Shown piece by piece: positions 18,748-27,501 of a DNA stretch of 60,984 nt; the stretch's first letter is position 1; each line of letters opens with the position of its first letter. The stretch covers positions 1 through 60,984 of the forward strand of contig JAJPJH010000059.1 of assembly GCA_021324335.1 (NCBI GenBank). Reading direction: 5' to 3'. Source of the stretch: Gammaproteobacteria bacterium. GTDB taxonomy: Bacteria > Pseudomonadota > Gammaproteobacteria > DSM-16500. The position numbers and the translations under genes are program-made. Below the pieces are notes generated by a model. That model was not told where the DNA came from. It saw only the letters and a program-made list of their open reading frames with translations, and ran no database searches.

Positions 18748-19329
18748 TTACTTGAATTGTCTAACATGAAGTGCAGGGAGTTTCTCTGGAATATTTTCTG
18801 GTAATGTAGCTAATCTCTTAAATAAGGTATCACGATGTTCCACTAGAAGACGCGCCTCTTCTTGGCATAAGCTTTCTGGATTTTTATCTTCTGCTATTGG
18901 GAGGGGTTTTGAATTATTATTCGAGATGTTGCTATCGTAGGAAAATACTAGCCCATTTTCAGCCAAATATTTCTTTTCAGCAGCTTGATATAGTTTATTT
19001 CTAGCTTCAATAATATCCGGCCAGAAGGTTTCAAGTGTACCCGCCACTCTCCCCATAACCTGAAAGAGATAAGCCTCCGCTTCCTGTATATATTCATCTT
19101 TAGGATAGGTATTTAGTTGCTCTTTTATCAGTTCTACTTGATGGAAGAAAGTTGCCATCGGATTGGTGGTTTGCAGCGTGACAGCGCAAAGTGGCCACTC
19201 CCATTCTTTAATCTCTTGAAGATCGAGAATTTTTACATCTCCATCTTCTATTTGCTTGCCGAGAAAAGGCCTAAAATTAAATCTATTATCTTTTTTTAAT
19301 TTTAATGCCTTAACCGTTTCAGCTGGCAT
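18748..19329 (-). CDS. 3' part of a frameshifted unknown gene
   Basis: The ATG at 19329 gives 193 residues but has no ribosome-binding site. The same frame is open upstream to 19431 and encodes a natural-looking run (KKILEENYSTTEKKFNKY) that continues the upstream ORF after a -1 shift at the A7 run 19419-19425. I therefore read this as the C-terminal half of a single protein of about 485 residues. The sequence is charged and mostly helical with no domain I recognise. It could still be expressed alone if an internal start is used. Confidence 0.6.
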   Translation of the reverse strand: MPAETVKALKLKKDNRFNFRPFLGKQIEDGDVKILDLQEIKEWEWPLCAVTLQTTNPMATFFHQVELIKEQLNTYPKDEYIQEAEAYLFQVMGRVAGTLETFWPDIIEARNKLYQAAEKKYLAENGLVFSYDSNISNNNSKPLPIAEDKNPESLCQEEARLLVEHRDTLFKRLATLPENIPEKLPALHVRQFK

Positions 19330-19412
19330 AGCTAATTCAAATTTAAAATTAAATTGATTAATGGCATCTTTATATTTATTAAATTTTTTTTCTGTTGTAG
19401 AATAGTTTTCTT

Positions 19413-20204
19413 CTAAAATTTTTTTACTATTTCAATTTTTCGGAATCCATCTTGAATGTATTGATAATATCTCTTTTCATTCTCTGGGTTAATTTCGTAG
19501 TAAGGTAAAGGTGAAGCTAAGCCTGATAATGTTTTGTGGAAAGCTAAGTTAGCTGCATGTATGCCGAATTCATGTTGGAGCAGAGACGCCGTTTCATTTA
19601 AAGACATGCAATCACCCATATAAAATAAACCGTCAAGTTCTTTAGGAGAATATACTGGAAAAAATATAGCATCTCTTCCAATTTGATTGTTTAACAAAAT
19701 TCGAGGTGCAATATTGAAACTTATTTTAAAGCTTTCTAGCAAGAAATCGAAACTTTCTGTCATTATTGGGGATGAATTTCTAGCTATTTTTATAGCCTCT
19801 ATGTAGAACCGCCTTATTGTTGGATTTGGATGCATAATCATGGCATTACACTTATCTTCTATGCGCTTTTCGATTAAACTATTCACTTCTGTTAATTGAT
19901 TTTTAACATCGTCAAAAAGTTTTTCCTTTTCTCTATAGTCTGCTAGATTATTTTCGCTATCTTTAAGTAATTCTAAATAATTATTAAGATTTTCAGATAA
20001 GCGCTCCAGGTGTTTTAATAATTTTCTCGCAATGATTAAATTAGGATGAGCATCATAGTTATATTTTAAATGGGTATAGTCTGAAAATTGCTCAGCTATT
20101 TCTTGATCGAGCTTAATTAAAATTGTTTGAACTTTTTGATGATGGTTACTATCATCCTGTCCTACTAAATGCTTTGATAAATAGAGATGGCTTCGCTCTT
20201 GCAT
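19413..20204 (-). CDS. 5' part of a frameshifted unknown gene (effector-like)
   Basis: The 263-residue zero-frame product ends at a TAG two codons after the heptamer A AAA AAA (19419-19425). A -1 shift there joins it to the downstream frame, giving about 485 residues. The first 120 residues are rich in Lys, Glu, Asn and Leu with coiled-coil character (LLKHLERLSENLNNYLELL). Around residue 210 is LLQHEFGIHAANLA, which recalls a metallopeptidase HExxH helix but has one extra residue (HExxxH). The gene is AT-rich against its neighbours and convergent with the permease operon. Legionellales effectors often look like this; function is unknown. Confidence 0.6.
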   Translation of the reverse strand: MQERSHLYLSKHLVGQDDSNHHQKVQTILIKLDQEIAEQFSDYTHLKYNYDAHPNLIIARKLLKHLERLSENLNNYLELLKDSENNLADYREKEKLFDDVKNQLTEVNSLIEKRIEDKCNAMIMHPNPTIRRFYIEAIKIARNSSPIMTESFDFLLESFKISFNIAPRILLNNQIGRDAIFFPVYSPKELDGLFYMGDCMSLNETASLLQHEFGIHAANLAFHKTLSGLASPLPYYEINPENEKRYYQYIQDGFRKIEIVKKF

Positions 20205-20378
20205 AAAGGTATCCTTAGTTATGAATGATGATTAAAAGAAGACAAATTACTGCATTAACAAATTAATACGGCTTTACGATGCTAACGGAGAAAAAATGAA
20301 TTTAAAATTCGATGAATATTAGGGAAAAAATGATGTTGAAATTACAATTATCTCTGATACACTGTTAGGTTATGCGAG

Positions 20379-20675
20379 TTATTTTACAATCTTCTCTAAC
20401 CGTGCAGCTTTCACAATCGATTTTAAGTCTTGAGGGAAATTGATAAGCTGAATGGCTTTATGATGCTGTTTAGCATATTTAATCCATTCAATTACCAACG
20501 CAATCCCTGAACTATCACTGGATTTTAAAGGAGAAAAATCAATATTTAACTCAGCACACCGCTCGAATAACGCTAAACTCTTTTCATAAACAGACATCAC
20601 ATTTCCAAAATCTAATTGCCCTGATACCATCAGTCGGCCATTCTGTAAGGTAATGTCTGCTTGATGAGAATCCAT
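20379..20675 (-). CDS. mlaB: MlaB-type STAS-domain protein
   Basis: A 98-residue STAS protein. The pattern GRLMVSGQLDFGNVMSVYEKS, then LNIDFSPLKSSDSSGIALVIEWI, matches MlaB, the cytoplasmic subunit that binds the MlaF ATPase. It is the last gene of mlaFEDCB, with the usual order and tight spacing (two bases after mlaC). The DSSG segment around the conserved Thr/Ser of STAS proteins is intact. Confidence 0.9.
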   Translation of the reverse strand: MDSHQADITLQNGRLMVSGQLDFGNVMSVYEKSLALFERCAELNIDFSPLKSSDSSGIALVIEWIKYAKQHHKAIQLINFPQDLKSIVKAARLEKIVK

Positions 20676-20677
20676 AA

Positions 20678-21316
20678 TTAAGCACCACGACCAGCGTTAT
20701 GTTCAGCCATACGCTGTAAAAGCTGATCCATCGTACCATTCTCTAAAATATCTGCGAATTGTGAACGGAAACTTTCTAACATACTGACGCCTTCCACCGA
20801 TAAATCAAATAGACGCCATACGCTGCCTACTCGCATCAGGCGATAAGTCACATGAATCGGTTCATTGTTTGAGCCCGTAATTTCACTATTTACTTCTACC
20901 GTACTAGCTCCTTGATATCCACCCCGAATAGGATAGAAATGAATGGTTTGATCTTCATACGAAGTTAAAGCAGATGCATACGTACGAATGAGGGTTGTCG
21001 TAAATTCTTTTTGAAACTGCATACGCTGAGCAGGTGTGGCGCTATTCCAAATTTGCGGGGGTAATACTGATTTAGCCATTGCTGATAAATCCGCGTAAGG
21101 GACAACATAGCGATTAGCTAATTGGTACACAACTTGTGGCTTGGTTTTGAGCGTGGCTTTATTCGCTTTTAACCCAGCAATCATGTTATTAGCCATGAAT
21201 TGCAGCATCGCAATAGGGTCGCTTTGGGTTGCTGCTGATTGGGCATATGAAGGAACAAAGCTAAACCACGTTATAAGAGCAATTAAAAAGCTTACAATAA
21301 GTTTGTTATTTAGCAT
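20678..21316 (-). CDS. mlaC: MlaC periplasmic phospholipid carrier
   Basis: A 212-residue periplasmic protein of the Tol-Pal/Ttg2D family that carries phospholipid between MlaA-porin at the outer membrane and MlaFEDB at the inner membrane. A Sec signal lies at 1-25 (LLNK-type basic start, SFLIALITWFSF, cut after SYA). Core motifs include QFQKEFTTTLIRTYASAL and YRLMRVGSVWRLFDLSVEGVS. The ATG at 21316 is chosen: CGGAGAT stands five bases upstream. The start overlaps the end of mlaD by about 11 bases. Confidence 0.94.
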   Translation of the reverse strand: MLNNKLIVSFLIALITWFSFVPSYAQSAATQSDPIAMLQFMANNMIAGLKANKATLKTKPQVVYQLANRYVVPYADLSAMAKSVLPPQIWNSATPAQRMQFQKEFTTTLIRTYASALTSYEDQTIHFYPIRGGYQGASTVEVNSEITGSNNEPIHVTYRLMRVGSVWRLFDLSVEGVSMLESFRSQFADILENGTMDQLLQRMAEHNAGRGA

Positions 21317-21815
21317 TTTTATCTCCGTCTTTATTACTGTTGCTACTTCCACCATTTCCTATTTTATAAACCAACTGCCCAATCAACTTCTCTAATATCA
21401 TAGCTGAACGGGTCACTTGAATCTTACTGCCATTTGTTAGATAAGTCGTATTATACATTGGCGTAATAGCAATATAATTATCACCCAATAAACCAGCGGT
21501 AAAGATGCCAGCGGAAGAATCATCAGGAATCGTATTGAATTTGGTTTCAATCTGCATCGTCACAATCGCCCTAAAGGTCACAGGATCTAGCGCAATGTTA
21601 GAAACTTCACCAATCTGCACCCCACTGATTTTAACAGGTGAACGTACTTTTAACCCGCCAATATCATCAAACGAGGCTGTTACTGTATAAGTTTTAACAG
21701 GAAATAAGCTAGTTAGCCCACTCACTTTAAAAGCCAGCACAGTCAACGCGATAACGGCGAATAAAAGAAATAAACCAACCAAACTTTCTATTAAACGTTG
21801 AGGTAGCATTACCAA
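21306..21815 (-). CDS. mlaD: MlaD MCE-domain substrate-binding subunit
   Basis: A 169-residue inner-membrane-anchored MCE protein. One N-terminal membrane helix ([20 protein letters not shown]) is followed by the MCE domain ([28 protein letters not shown]). MlaD forms a hexameric ring on MlaFEB through which phospholipid passes. The C-terminus ([13 protein letters not shown]) is a disordered tail. It overlaps mlaE and mlaC by a few bases. Confidence 0.95.
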   Translation of the reverse strand: MVMLPQRLIESLVGLFLLFAVIALTVLAFKVSGLTSLFPVKTYTVTASFDDIGGLKVRSPVKISGVQIGEVSNIALDPVTFRAIVTMQIETKFNTIPDDSSAGIFTAGLLGDNYIAITPMYNTTYLTNGSKIQVTRSAMILEKLIGQLVYKIGNGGSSNSNKDGDKNAK

Positions 21816-22591
21816 CTCCCTATCATCATAGCTGTTAATACAAAATCAAGCCCTAATACCGCCAGGGACGAATACACAACTGAACGCGTGGTCGCATTGG
21901 AAATACCGGCAGAGGTCGGAACAGATTCAAACCCTTGGGCTACAGCAATCCAAACGACTGCAATACCAAATACCACGCTTTTAATAATCCCGTTTAATAC
22001 ATCCGATTGAAAGCTGACAGAAGCCTGCATGTTAGACCAGAAAATACCAGTATCGAGTCCTAGCCATTTCACCCCGACTAAATAGGCCCCATAAATTGCG
22101 GTGGCATTGAAAATAAGCGTCAACAAGGGCATGGAAATCACCCCACCCCAAAAGCGCGGTGAAATTACACGATGGATAGGGTCAACAGCCATCATTTCCA
22201 TACTGGATAATTGCTCAGTCGCTTTCATCAAGCCAATTTCTGCAGTCACTGCGGAACCTGCGCGACCAGCAAATAGGATAGCAGTGACAACAGGGCCTAA
22301 TTCGCGCGTCACGCTTAATGCTACTAATACACCTAACTGCTGCGCGGAACCGAATTTTGCTAAGGTATGATAGCCTTGCAGGGCTAACACCATACCAATG
22401 AATAAACTGGATACGACGATAATGACCAGGGATAGCACCCCTTCAGAATAAATTTGCTGCATGACCAGCGGGAAACCTTTTCTGAAGTTAGGTGGATAAA
22501 AAAGAGCACGATAAAGCAGAATGCCTGCTTTGCCTAACTGCCGCAGGTTATTTATTCCCCACCGGCCGAGTAAAGTTAACTTATCTAGCAT
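21809..22591 (-). CDS. mlaE: MlaE ABC-type lipid permease subunit
   Basis: A 260-residue permease with about five membrane segments. Family motifs: [49 protein letters not shown] and the coupling-helix region [21 protein letters not shown]. It pairs with MlaF to move phospholipids between MlaD and the inner membrane. Overlaps with mlaF upstream and mlaD downstream show a single transcription unit. Confidence 0.96.
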   Translation of the reverse strand: MLDKLTLLGRWGINNLRQLGKAGILLYRALFYPPNFRKGFPLVMQQIYSEGVLSLVIIVVSSLFIGMVLALQGYHTLAKFGSAQQLGVLVALSVTRELGPVVTAILFAGRAGSAVTAEIGLMKATEQLSSMEMMAVDPIHRVISPRFWGGVISMPLLTLIFNATAIYGAYLVGVKWLGLDTGIFWSNMQASVSFQSDVLNGIIKSVVFGIAVVWIAVAQGFESVPTSAGISNATTRSVVYSSLAVLGLDFVLTAMMIGSW

Positions 22592-23411
22592 TTACTGTTC
22601 CTTCCAAGAAATCCTGCTCTAGTGAATTGGCAGGATAGTCAAATGGGACAGGACCATCTGGTAAGCCTTGAATGAATTGCTGTAACTCCATTGAGGTTTT
22701 ATTTTGCATAATAGCATCCGGTGTCCCTTGACCAATGACCTTTTTGTTGGAAATCACATAAACGTAATCGGAAATGCTCAAAGCTTCCTGAACGTCGTGT
22801 GACACAATTACGCTGGTTAATCCTAAGGCATCGTTTAAGGTGCGAATTAATTTCACGAGCACACCCATGGAAATAGGATCCTGACCTGTAAAGGGTTCGT
22901 CATACATAATAAAAGCAGGGTCTAAGGCAATCGCCCGAGCCAGTGCCACGCGCCTTGCCATACCACCGGATAATTCGCTGGGCATTAAATTACTTGCTCC
23001 GCGTAAGCCTACCATCTGTAACTTCATTAATACCAAGGTATGAATCAGGGATTCAGATAGTTTAGTATGCTCCCGCAAGGGAAAAGCAACATTCTCAAAG
23101 ACACTTAGATGGGTGAATAAACCGCCGGCTTGGAACAACATACCCATGCGGGTACGGAGTTGGTAAAGTGCTTTACGGGATAAGGTATGGATATTTTGTC
23201 CGTCTACCATGACTTGGCCGGCTGTTGGAGTCAATTGCCCCCCGATTAGCCGTAATAAAGTGGTTTTACCTGTGCCACTCGGGCCCATGATCGCAACGAT
23301 TTTGCCTTTAGGAATAACAATATCAACTTCCTGGAAAACGACTTTGCCGTTTTCATGCTGGAAGGACATCTTGGTGATTTCGACTAAATTTTCAATTTTA
23401 GGCTCTGACAT
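22581..23411 (-). CDS. mlaF: MlaF ABC transporter ATPase
   Basis: A 276-residue ATPase. Walker [17 protein letters not shown], the Q-loop, signature [15 protein letters not shown], Walker [14 protein letters not shown] and the switch His in [11 protein letters not shown] are all intact. It is the first gene of mlaFEDCB. MlaA, the outer-membrane partner, is not in the window, which is normal because it is usually unlinked. Confidence 0.95.
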   Translation of the reverse strand: MSEPKIENLVEITKMSFQHENGKVVFQEVDIVIPKGKIVAIMGPSGTGKTTLLRLIGGQLTPTAGQVMVDGQNIHTLSRKALYQLRTRMGMLFQAGGLFTHLSVFENVAFPLREHTKLSESLIHTLVLMKLQMVGLRGASNLMPSELSGGMARRVALARAIALDPAFIMYDEPFTGQDPISMGVLVKLIRTLNDALGLTSVIVSHDVQEALSISDYVYVISNKKVIGQGTPDAIMQNKTSMELQQFIQGLPDGPVPFDYPANSLEQDFLEGTVNAR

Positions 23412-23457
23412 AGGCGCCAGTTTCGCAAATTGCGGAGGAAATAGCTAGTGGATATTA

Positions 23458-23856
23458 TTAGGGAACAGGTGCTCTAGTAGGAATCAACCGCTTCTCATAT
23501 TCTTCTTGGTATTCCTCTTGGTATTCATCATTTTTCTTATTAAAAAACATGAAAGGTGGCATCATGCAGCATCCCGTCACAACAGTACAACTTAATATGC
23601 TCGCTAATAGCATAAGTCCTGTCCTTGCCCCCGCCAGCATTGCCCCGTAACCTGCGAGAGGAGCAATTGTTAATCCTGCTGCAGTAGCGAGTAAGATCGT
23701 CACCCCTTTTCCCGTCTCAAGCAAGCATTCCCTCCGACTATCCTTATTCCGCATATGGACTTCATCTAAAGCTATCAATTCCTCCTGAGTATTGCTGACA
23801 ATATTAATAGAAGTTAATAAAGGGCTCTTTTCCGGATTATCGGCTCCATCTAGCAT
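23458..23856 (-). CDS. Small predicted membrane protein, unknown
   Basis: A 132-residue protein not recognised. Residues 50-105 form two close membrane segments (GVTILLATAAGLTIAPLAGY and LMLLASILSCTVVTGCC) with Gly/Ala-rich content. The C-terminus holds a short charged repeat (EYQEEYQEEYEKR), which could be a lure for partner binding. It lies alone between mlaF and the divergent kdsD. The helical hairpin with charged tails resembles small Legionellales membrane effectors, but nothing proves that. Confidence 0.6.
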   Translation of the reverse strand: MLDGADNPEKSPLLTSINIVSNTQEELIALDEVHMRNKDSRRECLLETGKGVTILLATAAGLTIAPLAGYGAMLAGARTGLMLLASILSCTVVTGCCMMPPFMFFNKKNDEYQEEYQEEYEKRLIPTRAPVP

Positions 23857-23940
23857 AAACTAGATTACTCCTTGTTCTGTTATCTAAGGCTAGTTAAGAT
23901 AACATCCTCATATAAGATGTCAATTCAGGGTTCTGGAAAG

Positions 23941-24912
23941 ATGAATAGCGAGAAAATATGTGCCGTAGGCCGGGCGGTCATTGAAATTGAAGCGCAGATG
24001 ATTAGCAGCCTCATCGATCGTATTGATGAAAATTTTGCCAAAGCTTGTCAATATCTCTTTAACTGCGAAGGCCGTATTGTCGTAATAGGTGTGGGTAAGT
24101 CGGGCCATATTAGCAAGAAAATTGCTGCTACTTTCGCTAGTACAGGCAGCCCAGCGTTTTTTATTCATCCAAGTGAAGCCAAACATGGCGATATGGGGAT
24201 GATTACCCCTAAAGATGTCGTGCTAGCACTTTCGAATTCAGGCGAATCAGAAGAAATTCTCTCAATTCTGCCTTTTATCAAGCGGTTAAATATCCCCTTA
24301 ATTTCTTTAACAGGTAAACCTAACTCCACCCTGGCAAAAGCAGCCACGGTGAATATTCATGTGGGGATCGAAAAAGAAGCATGTCCGCTCGGCTTAGCCC
24401 CGACTTCTAGCACCACAGCCGCACTAGTAATGGGGGATGCATTGGCAATGGCTTTGCTGGAACATCGCGGCTTTACGAAAAATGATTTTGCCCTCTCCCA
24501 CCCGGGTGGTGCGTTGGGACGGCGTTTGTTATTGAAGGTCAATGAGATTATGCACCAGCATGAAGCCATGCCCGTCGTCCCTCATACGGCCTCTCTTAAA
24601 GAAGCATTAGTCGAAATGACCCAGAAAAAATTAGGTCTTACCACCGTGATTAATGATACCGGGGAATTAGTGGGTATTTTTACAGATGGGGATGTACGGC
24701 GTACCTTAGATCATCCTATCGACATCAACCGTACCCAAATCCACGAAGTGATGTCTCTGCATCCAAAAACAATCGCTTCCAATCTATTAGCAGCCGAAGC
24801 TTTAACTATCATGGAAACCCATCAAATCACCTCGCTTGTCATTACAAACGAAAAACAACAGCCCATTGGTGTTTTACATATTCACGATATTCTGCGTGCG
24901 GGGGTGGTTTAA
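23941..24912 (+). CDS. kdsD: D-arabinose 5-phosphate isomerase
   Basis: A 323-residue enzyme (KdsD/KpsF/GutQ family) that converts ribulose 5-phosphate to arabinose 5-phosphate, the first step to Kdo. An N-terminal SIS domain (GVGKSGHISKKIAATFASTG, SNSGESEEI) is followed by two CBS domains (about 205-323). The ATG at 23941 gives the family N-terminus; ATGs at 23872 or 23917 would add 23 or 8 residues. kdsC starts directly after its stop. Confidence 0.95.
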   Translation: MNSEKICAVGRAVIEIEAQMISSLIDRIDENFAKACQYLFNCEGRIVVIGVGKSGHISKKIAATFASTGSPAFFIHPSEAKHGDMGMITPKDVVLALSNSGESEEILSILPFIKRLNIPLISLTGKPNSTLAKAATVNIHVGIEKEACPLGLAPTSSTTAALVMGDALAMALLEHRGFTKNDFALSHPGGALGRRLLLKVNEIMHQHEAMPVVPHTASLKEALVEMTQKKLGLTTVINDTGELVGIFTDGDVRRTLDHPIDINRTQIHEVMSLHPKTIASNLLAAEALTIMETHQITSLVITNEKQQPIGVLHIHDILRAGVV

Positions 24913-25431
24913 ATGTTAGAAAAGGCCAAAAATATCCGACTGCTTATTCTTGATGTGGATGGTGTTTTAACCTCCGGCGTCATTTATTATGGTCCGCAAG
25001 GCCATGAGCTCAAAGGCTTTCATATTCATGATGGCTTGGGGATTAAGCTATTGCAAAAAACCGGTGTCACAGTGGCTGTTATTTCTGGAAAAACGTCCTC
25101 AGCAGTAGAAAAGCGTATTCAAGATTTAGCTATCAAGCATGCTTATTTAGGCCAGGAGGATAAGCTTCCTGCCTACGAAAGCCTCAAGCAGCAATTACAG
25201 CTCACAGATCAACAAATCGCTTTTATAGGCGATGATTTACCTGATCTTCCCCTCCTACGACGGGTTCATTTAGCGGTAACTGTTCCGCAAGCGCCCGAGG
25301 TCATCAAGCAACGTGTTGATTTAATTACTAAAAACAAAGGCGGAAAAGGAGCGGTTCGGGAAGTGTGTGAATTGATTATGAATGCTCAAGGTCACTATCA
25401 AACTGTGATACAATCCTATCTCTCTCGATAA
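24913..25431 (+). CDS. kdsC: Kdo 8-phosphate phosphatase
   Basis: A 172-residue HAD phosphatase lacking a cap domain, which makes Kdo from Kdo 8-phosphate. Motif I LLILDVDGVLTSG, the FHIHDGLGIKLLQKTG segment and motif IV FIGDDLPDLPLL are all standard for KdsC. The ATG follows the kdsD stop without a gap. It continues into the lpt genes, the classic kdsD-kdsC-lptC-lptA-lptB order. Confidence 0.96.
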   Translation: MLEKAKNIRLLILDVDGVLTSGVIYYGPQGHELKGFHIHDGLGIKLLQKTGVTVAVISGKTSSAVEKRIQDLAIKHAYLGQEDKLPAYESLKQQLQLTDQQIAFIGDDLPDLPLLRRVHLAVTVPQAPEVIKQRVDLITKNKGGKGAVREVCELIMNAQGHYQTVIQSYLSR

Positions 25432-25446
25432 TGTAGACTGATTTTC

Positions 25447-26013
25447 ATGGCATATAAAAACACCCTTATCAGCATTGGCTTTACAGCAATTGTCGGCTTA
25501 GCAGTTGGCGTAACGTTTATGGCTTATCGCCCACAGCCTACTATGTCTGCGCCTGTTTCTTCGCTACCTGATGCATATATGGAAAATGTTGTTGCTGTGA
25601 CAATGGATACGGAGGGCAATCCTAAAATGAAAATTGTCACCCCTAAAATGGTACATTACGCTGAGAATGATACGACGGAGCTCACCTCTCCTGAGTTAAC
25701 TATCTACCGGCAATCTCCTGAGCCTTGGCATGTTACCTCTCATTACGCTAAAGCAACCCAAGGGACGGATGTTGTCGATTTCTGGGACAATGTGGTGATA
25801 GTCCATACGGCTGATAAAAGTAATCCAACGACAGTCGTAAAAACCTCAGCGCTCACGGTTTATCCGAATAAAAACACAGCAGAAACGAAAGAATACATCA
25901 CCATGGAACAACCTCATTTGCAGGTAAATGCAGTGGGCATGCAAGCTGACATGAATACCGGCGATATCAAACTACTTTCGCAAACGCGAGGAGAATATGT
26001 ATCAGATTCATAA
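25447..26013 (+). CDS. lptC: LptC LPS-transport protein
   Basis: A 188-residue bitopic inner-membrane protein of the LPS bridge. One N-terminal membrane helix (ISIGFTAIVGLAVGVTFMAY) is followed by a periplasmic beta-jellyroll. Sequence similarity within the family is weak, so assignment rests on the topology, the MVHYAENDTTELTSPELTIY strand pattern and the position between kdsC and lptA. The 3' end overlaps the lptA start by 17 bases. Confidence 0.9.
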   Translation: MAYKNTLISIGFTAIVGLAVGVTFMAYRPQPTMSAPVSSLPDAYMENVVAVTMDTEGNPKMKIVTPKMVHYAENDTTELTSPELTIYRQSPEPWHVTSHYAKATQGTDVVDFWDNVVIVHTADKSNPTTVVKTSALTVYPNKNTAETKEYITMEQPHLQVNAVGMQADMNTGDIKLLSQTRGEYVSDS

Positions 26014-26506
26014 AGCCATCCTCCCCACCCTAACAGCCCTATTTTTTCTCTGCTATACCCTCCTCGCTTTTGCTTTACCTGAAGATAATAAAGCGAAAGT
26101 TTATATTACTGCCGATAGTACCACTTATAATTACAAAACAGGTGTTAAGATTTTCGAAGGAAATGTGAAAGTAGATCAAGGCAGTACCCATTTGACCGCT
26201 GATCGCTTAATTACTAAAGATAATGAACATCATCAACTCAAAGAAGCGATTGCATATGGCTTAACAAATCCAGCCCATTATTGGACGCTGCCTCAAATTG
26301 GCGATCCTGAAGTTCATTCGCATGCCTTAATCATGAAATATTACCCGCTTGATTCGAATGTCATATTTGAACAACATGTAACAGTTGAGCAAGGAGAAAA
26401 TAGTTTTCAAGGTGAATTGATTCTTTATAATATGAAAACCCAAATCGTCACGGTACCTGCTTCGACAAAAGGACGTGCTGTACTTGTTTATAACCCAGAC
26501 AAATAG
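25997..26506 (+). CDS. lptA: LptA periplasmic LPS-bridge protein
   Basis: A 169-residue periplasmic protein that oligomerises between LptC and LptD. A signal peptide covers about residues 1-26 (LTALFFLCYTLLAFA). The OstA-type jellyroll motif appears as ADSTTYNYKTGVKIFEGNVKV, DQGSTHLTADRL. GAGGAG stands upstream of the ATG inside lptC. lptB starts three bases after the stop. Confidence 0.93.
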   Translation: MYQIHKAILPTLTALFFLCYTLLAFALPEDNKAKVYITADSTTYNYKTGVKIFEGNVKVDQGSTHLTADRLITKDNEHHQLKEAIAYGLTNPAHYWTLPQIGDPEVHSHALIMKYYPLDSNVIFEQHVTVEQGENSFQGELILYNMKTQIVTVPASTKGRAVLVYNPDK

Positions 26507-26509
26507 CCT

Positions 26510-27238
26510 ATGCCAAATTTATTACGTGCAGAACATTTAAAAAAGAAATTTAAATCTCGCGATGTGGTGAAGGATGTTTCATTGCAGGTGAAGCGAGGAG
26601 AAGTCGTTGGTTTACTCGGGCCGAATGGCGCAGGGAAAACGACCTCGTTTTATATGATCGTCGGTTTGATCCCTGCTGATGATGGTCATGTCCTGTTAGG
26701 TGATCAGGATATCACTCGTGTTCCTGTGCATGCTCGTGCGCATTTAGGTATAAGCTATCTACCGCAGGAAGCGTCGATTTTTCGCAAATTAACGGTGACA
26801 CAAAATATTATGTCGATTTTAGAATTGCGGCCGGAATTAACGAAAGCCCAGCGAAAGGAAAAGTTAGAGCATTTATTAGAAGAATTTCGTATTACGCATA
26901 TTCGGGATTCCGTAGGGATGAGTTTGTCTGGGGGTGAAAGACGCCGTACGGAAATTGCTAGAGCTTTAGCGACAGAACCGGATTTTATTTTGTTAGATGA
27001 ACCGTTTGCAGGTATTGATCCTATTTCGGTGCTAGATGTTAAACGAATTGTGAATTATTTACGTAAACGTGATATTGGCATTTTAATCACTGACCATAAT
27101 GTTCGCGATACGTTAAATATTTGTGAACGAGCTTATATTGTTAATCAAGGTAAAATTATTTGCGAAGGAAACCCTGAAGCAGTGTTAGCGAACGAAGAAG
27201 TGCGGGCTGTTTATTTGGGTGAGGAGTTTAATTTGTGA
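26510..27238 (+). CDS. lptB: LptB LPS-export ABC ATPase
   Basis: A 242-residue ATPase powering LPS extraction with LptFG. Walker [18 protein letters not shown], signature [17 protein letters not shown], Walker [17 protein letters not shown] and the switch His in [10 protein letters not shown] are complete. The [14 protein letters not shown] segment is typical of LptB. Its stop overlaps the GTG start of the HPr gene. In most gamma-proteobacteria rpoN, hpf and ptsN come next; here they are missing. Confidence 0.97.
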   Translation: MPNLLRAEHLKKKFKSRDVVKDVSLQVKRGEVVGLLGPNGAGKTTSFYMIVGLIPADDGHVLLGDQDITRVPVHARAHLGISYLPQEASIFRKLTVTQNIMSILELRPELTKAQRKEKLEHLLEEFRITHIRDSVGMSLSGGERRRTEIARALATEPDFILLDEPFAGIDPISVLDVKRIVNYLRKRDIGILITDHNVRDTLNICERAYIVNQGKIICEGNPEAVLANEEVRAVYLGEEFNL

Positions 27239-27501
27239 TTAAGCAGCAATTAACCATTCAAAATCAGCGCGGGTTACATACTCGTGCAGCAGCAAAATTA
27301 GTGGATGTAGCTAAGAAATTTCAGAGTCGCATTGAACTGACTTATCGAGATCGCGTTGTTGATTGCAAAAGTATTATGGGTGTGATTACGTTGGGGGCGC
27401 AAAAAGATCATACGCTAGATGTCGCAGTGACGGGAGATGATGAGCAACAGGCTTTAGCGGCTGTTGCTCAGTTGATTAATGATAAATTTGGGGAAGAATA
27501 A
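27235..27501 (+). CDS. HPr-family phosphocarrier protein
   Basis: An 88-residue HPr protein. The active-site His15 lies in [12 protein letters not shown], and the regulatory Ser46 region [11 protein letters not shown] is intact. It starts with GTG overlapping lptB, so it is part of the lpt operon. By position it corresponds to the nitrogen-type NPr (ptsO). No enzyme I or sugar EII genes are in view, so a regulatory role is as likely as sugar uptake. The last 34 bases overlap the convergent F-box/ankyrin gene. Confidence 0.92.
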   Translation: MIKQQLTIQNQRGLHTRAAAKLVDVAKKFQSRIELTYRDRVVDCKSIMGVITLGAQKDHTLDVAVTGDDEQQALAAVAQLINDKFGEE

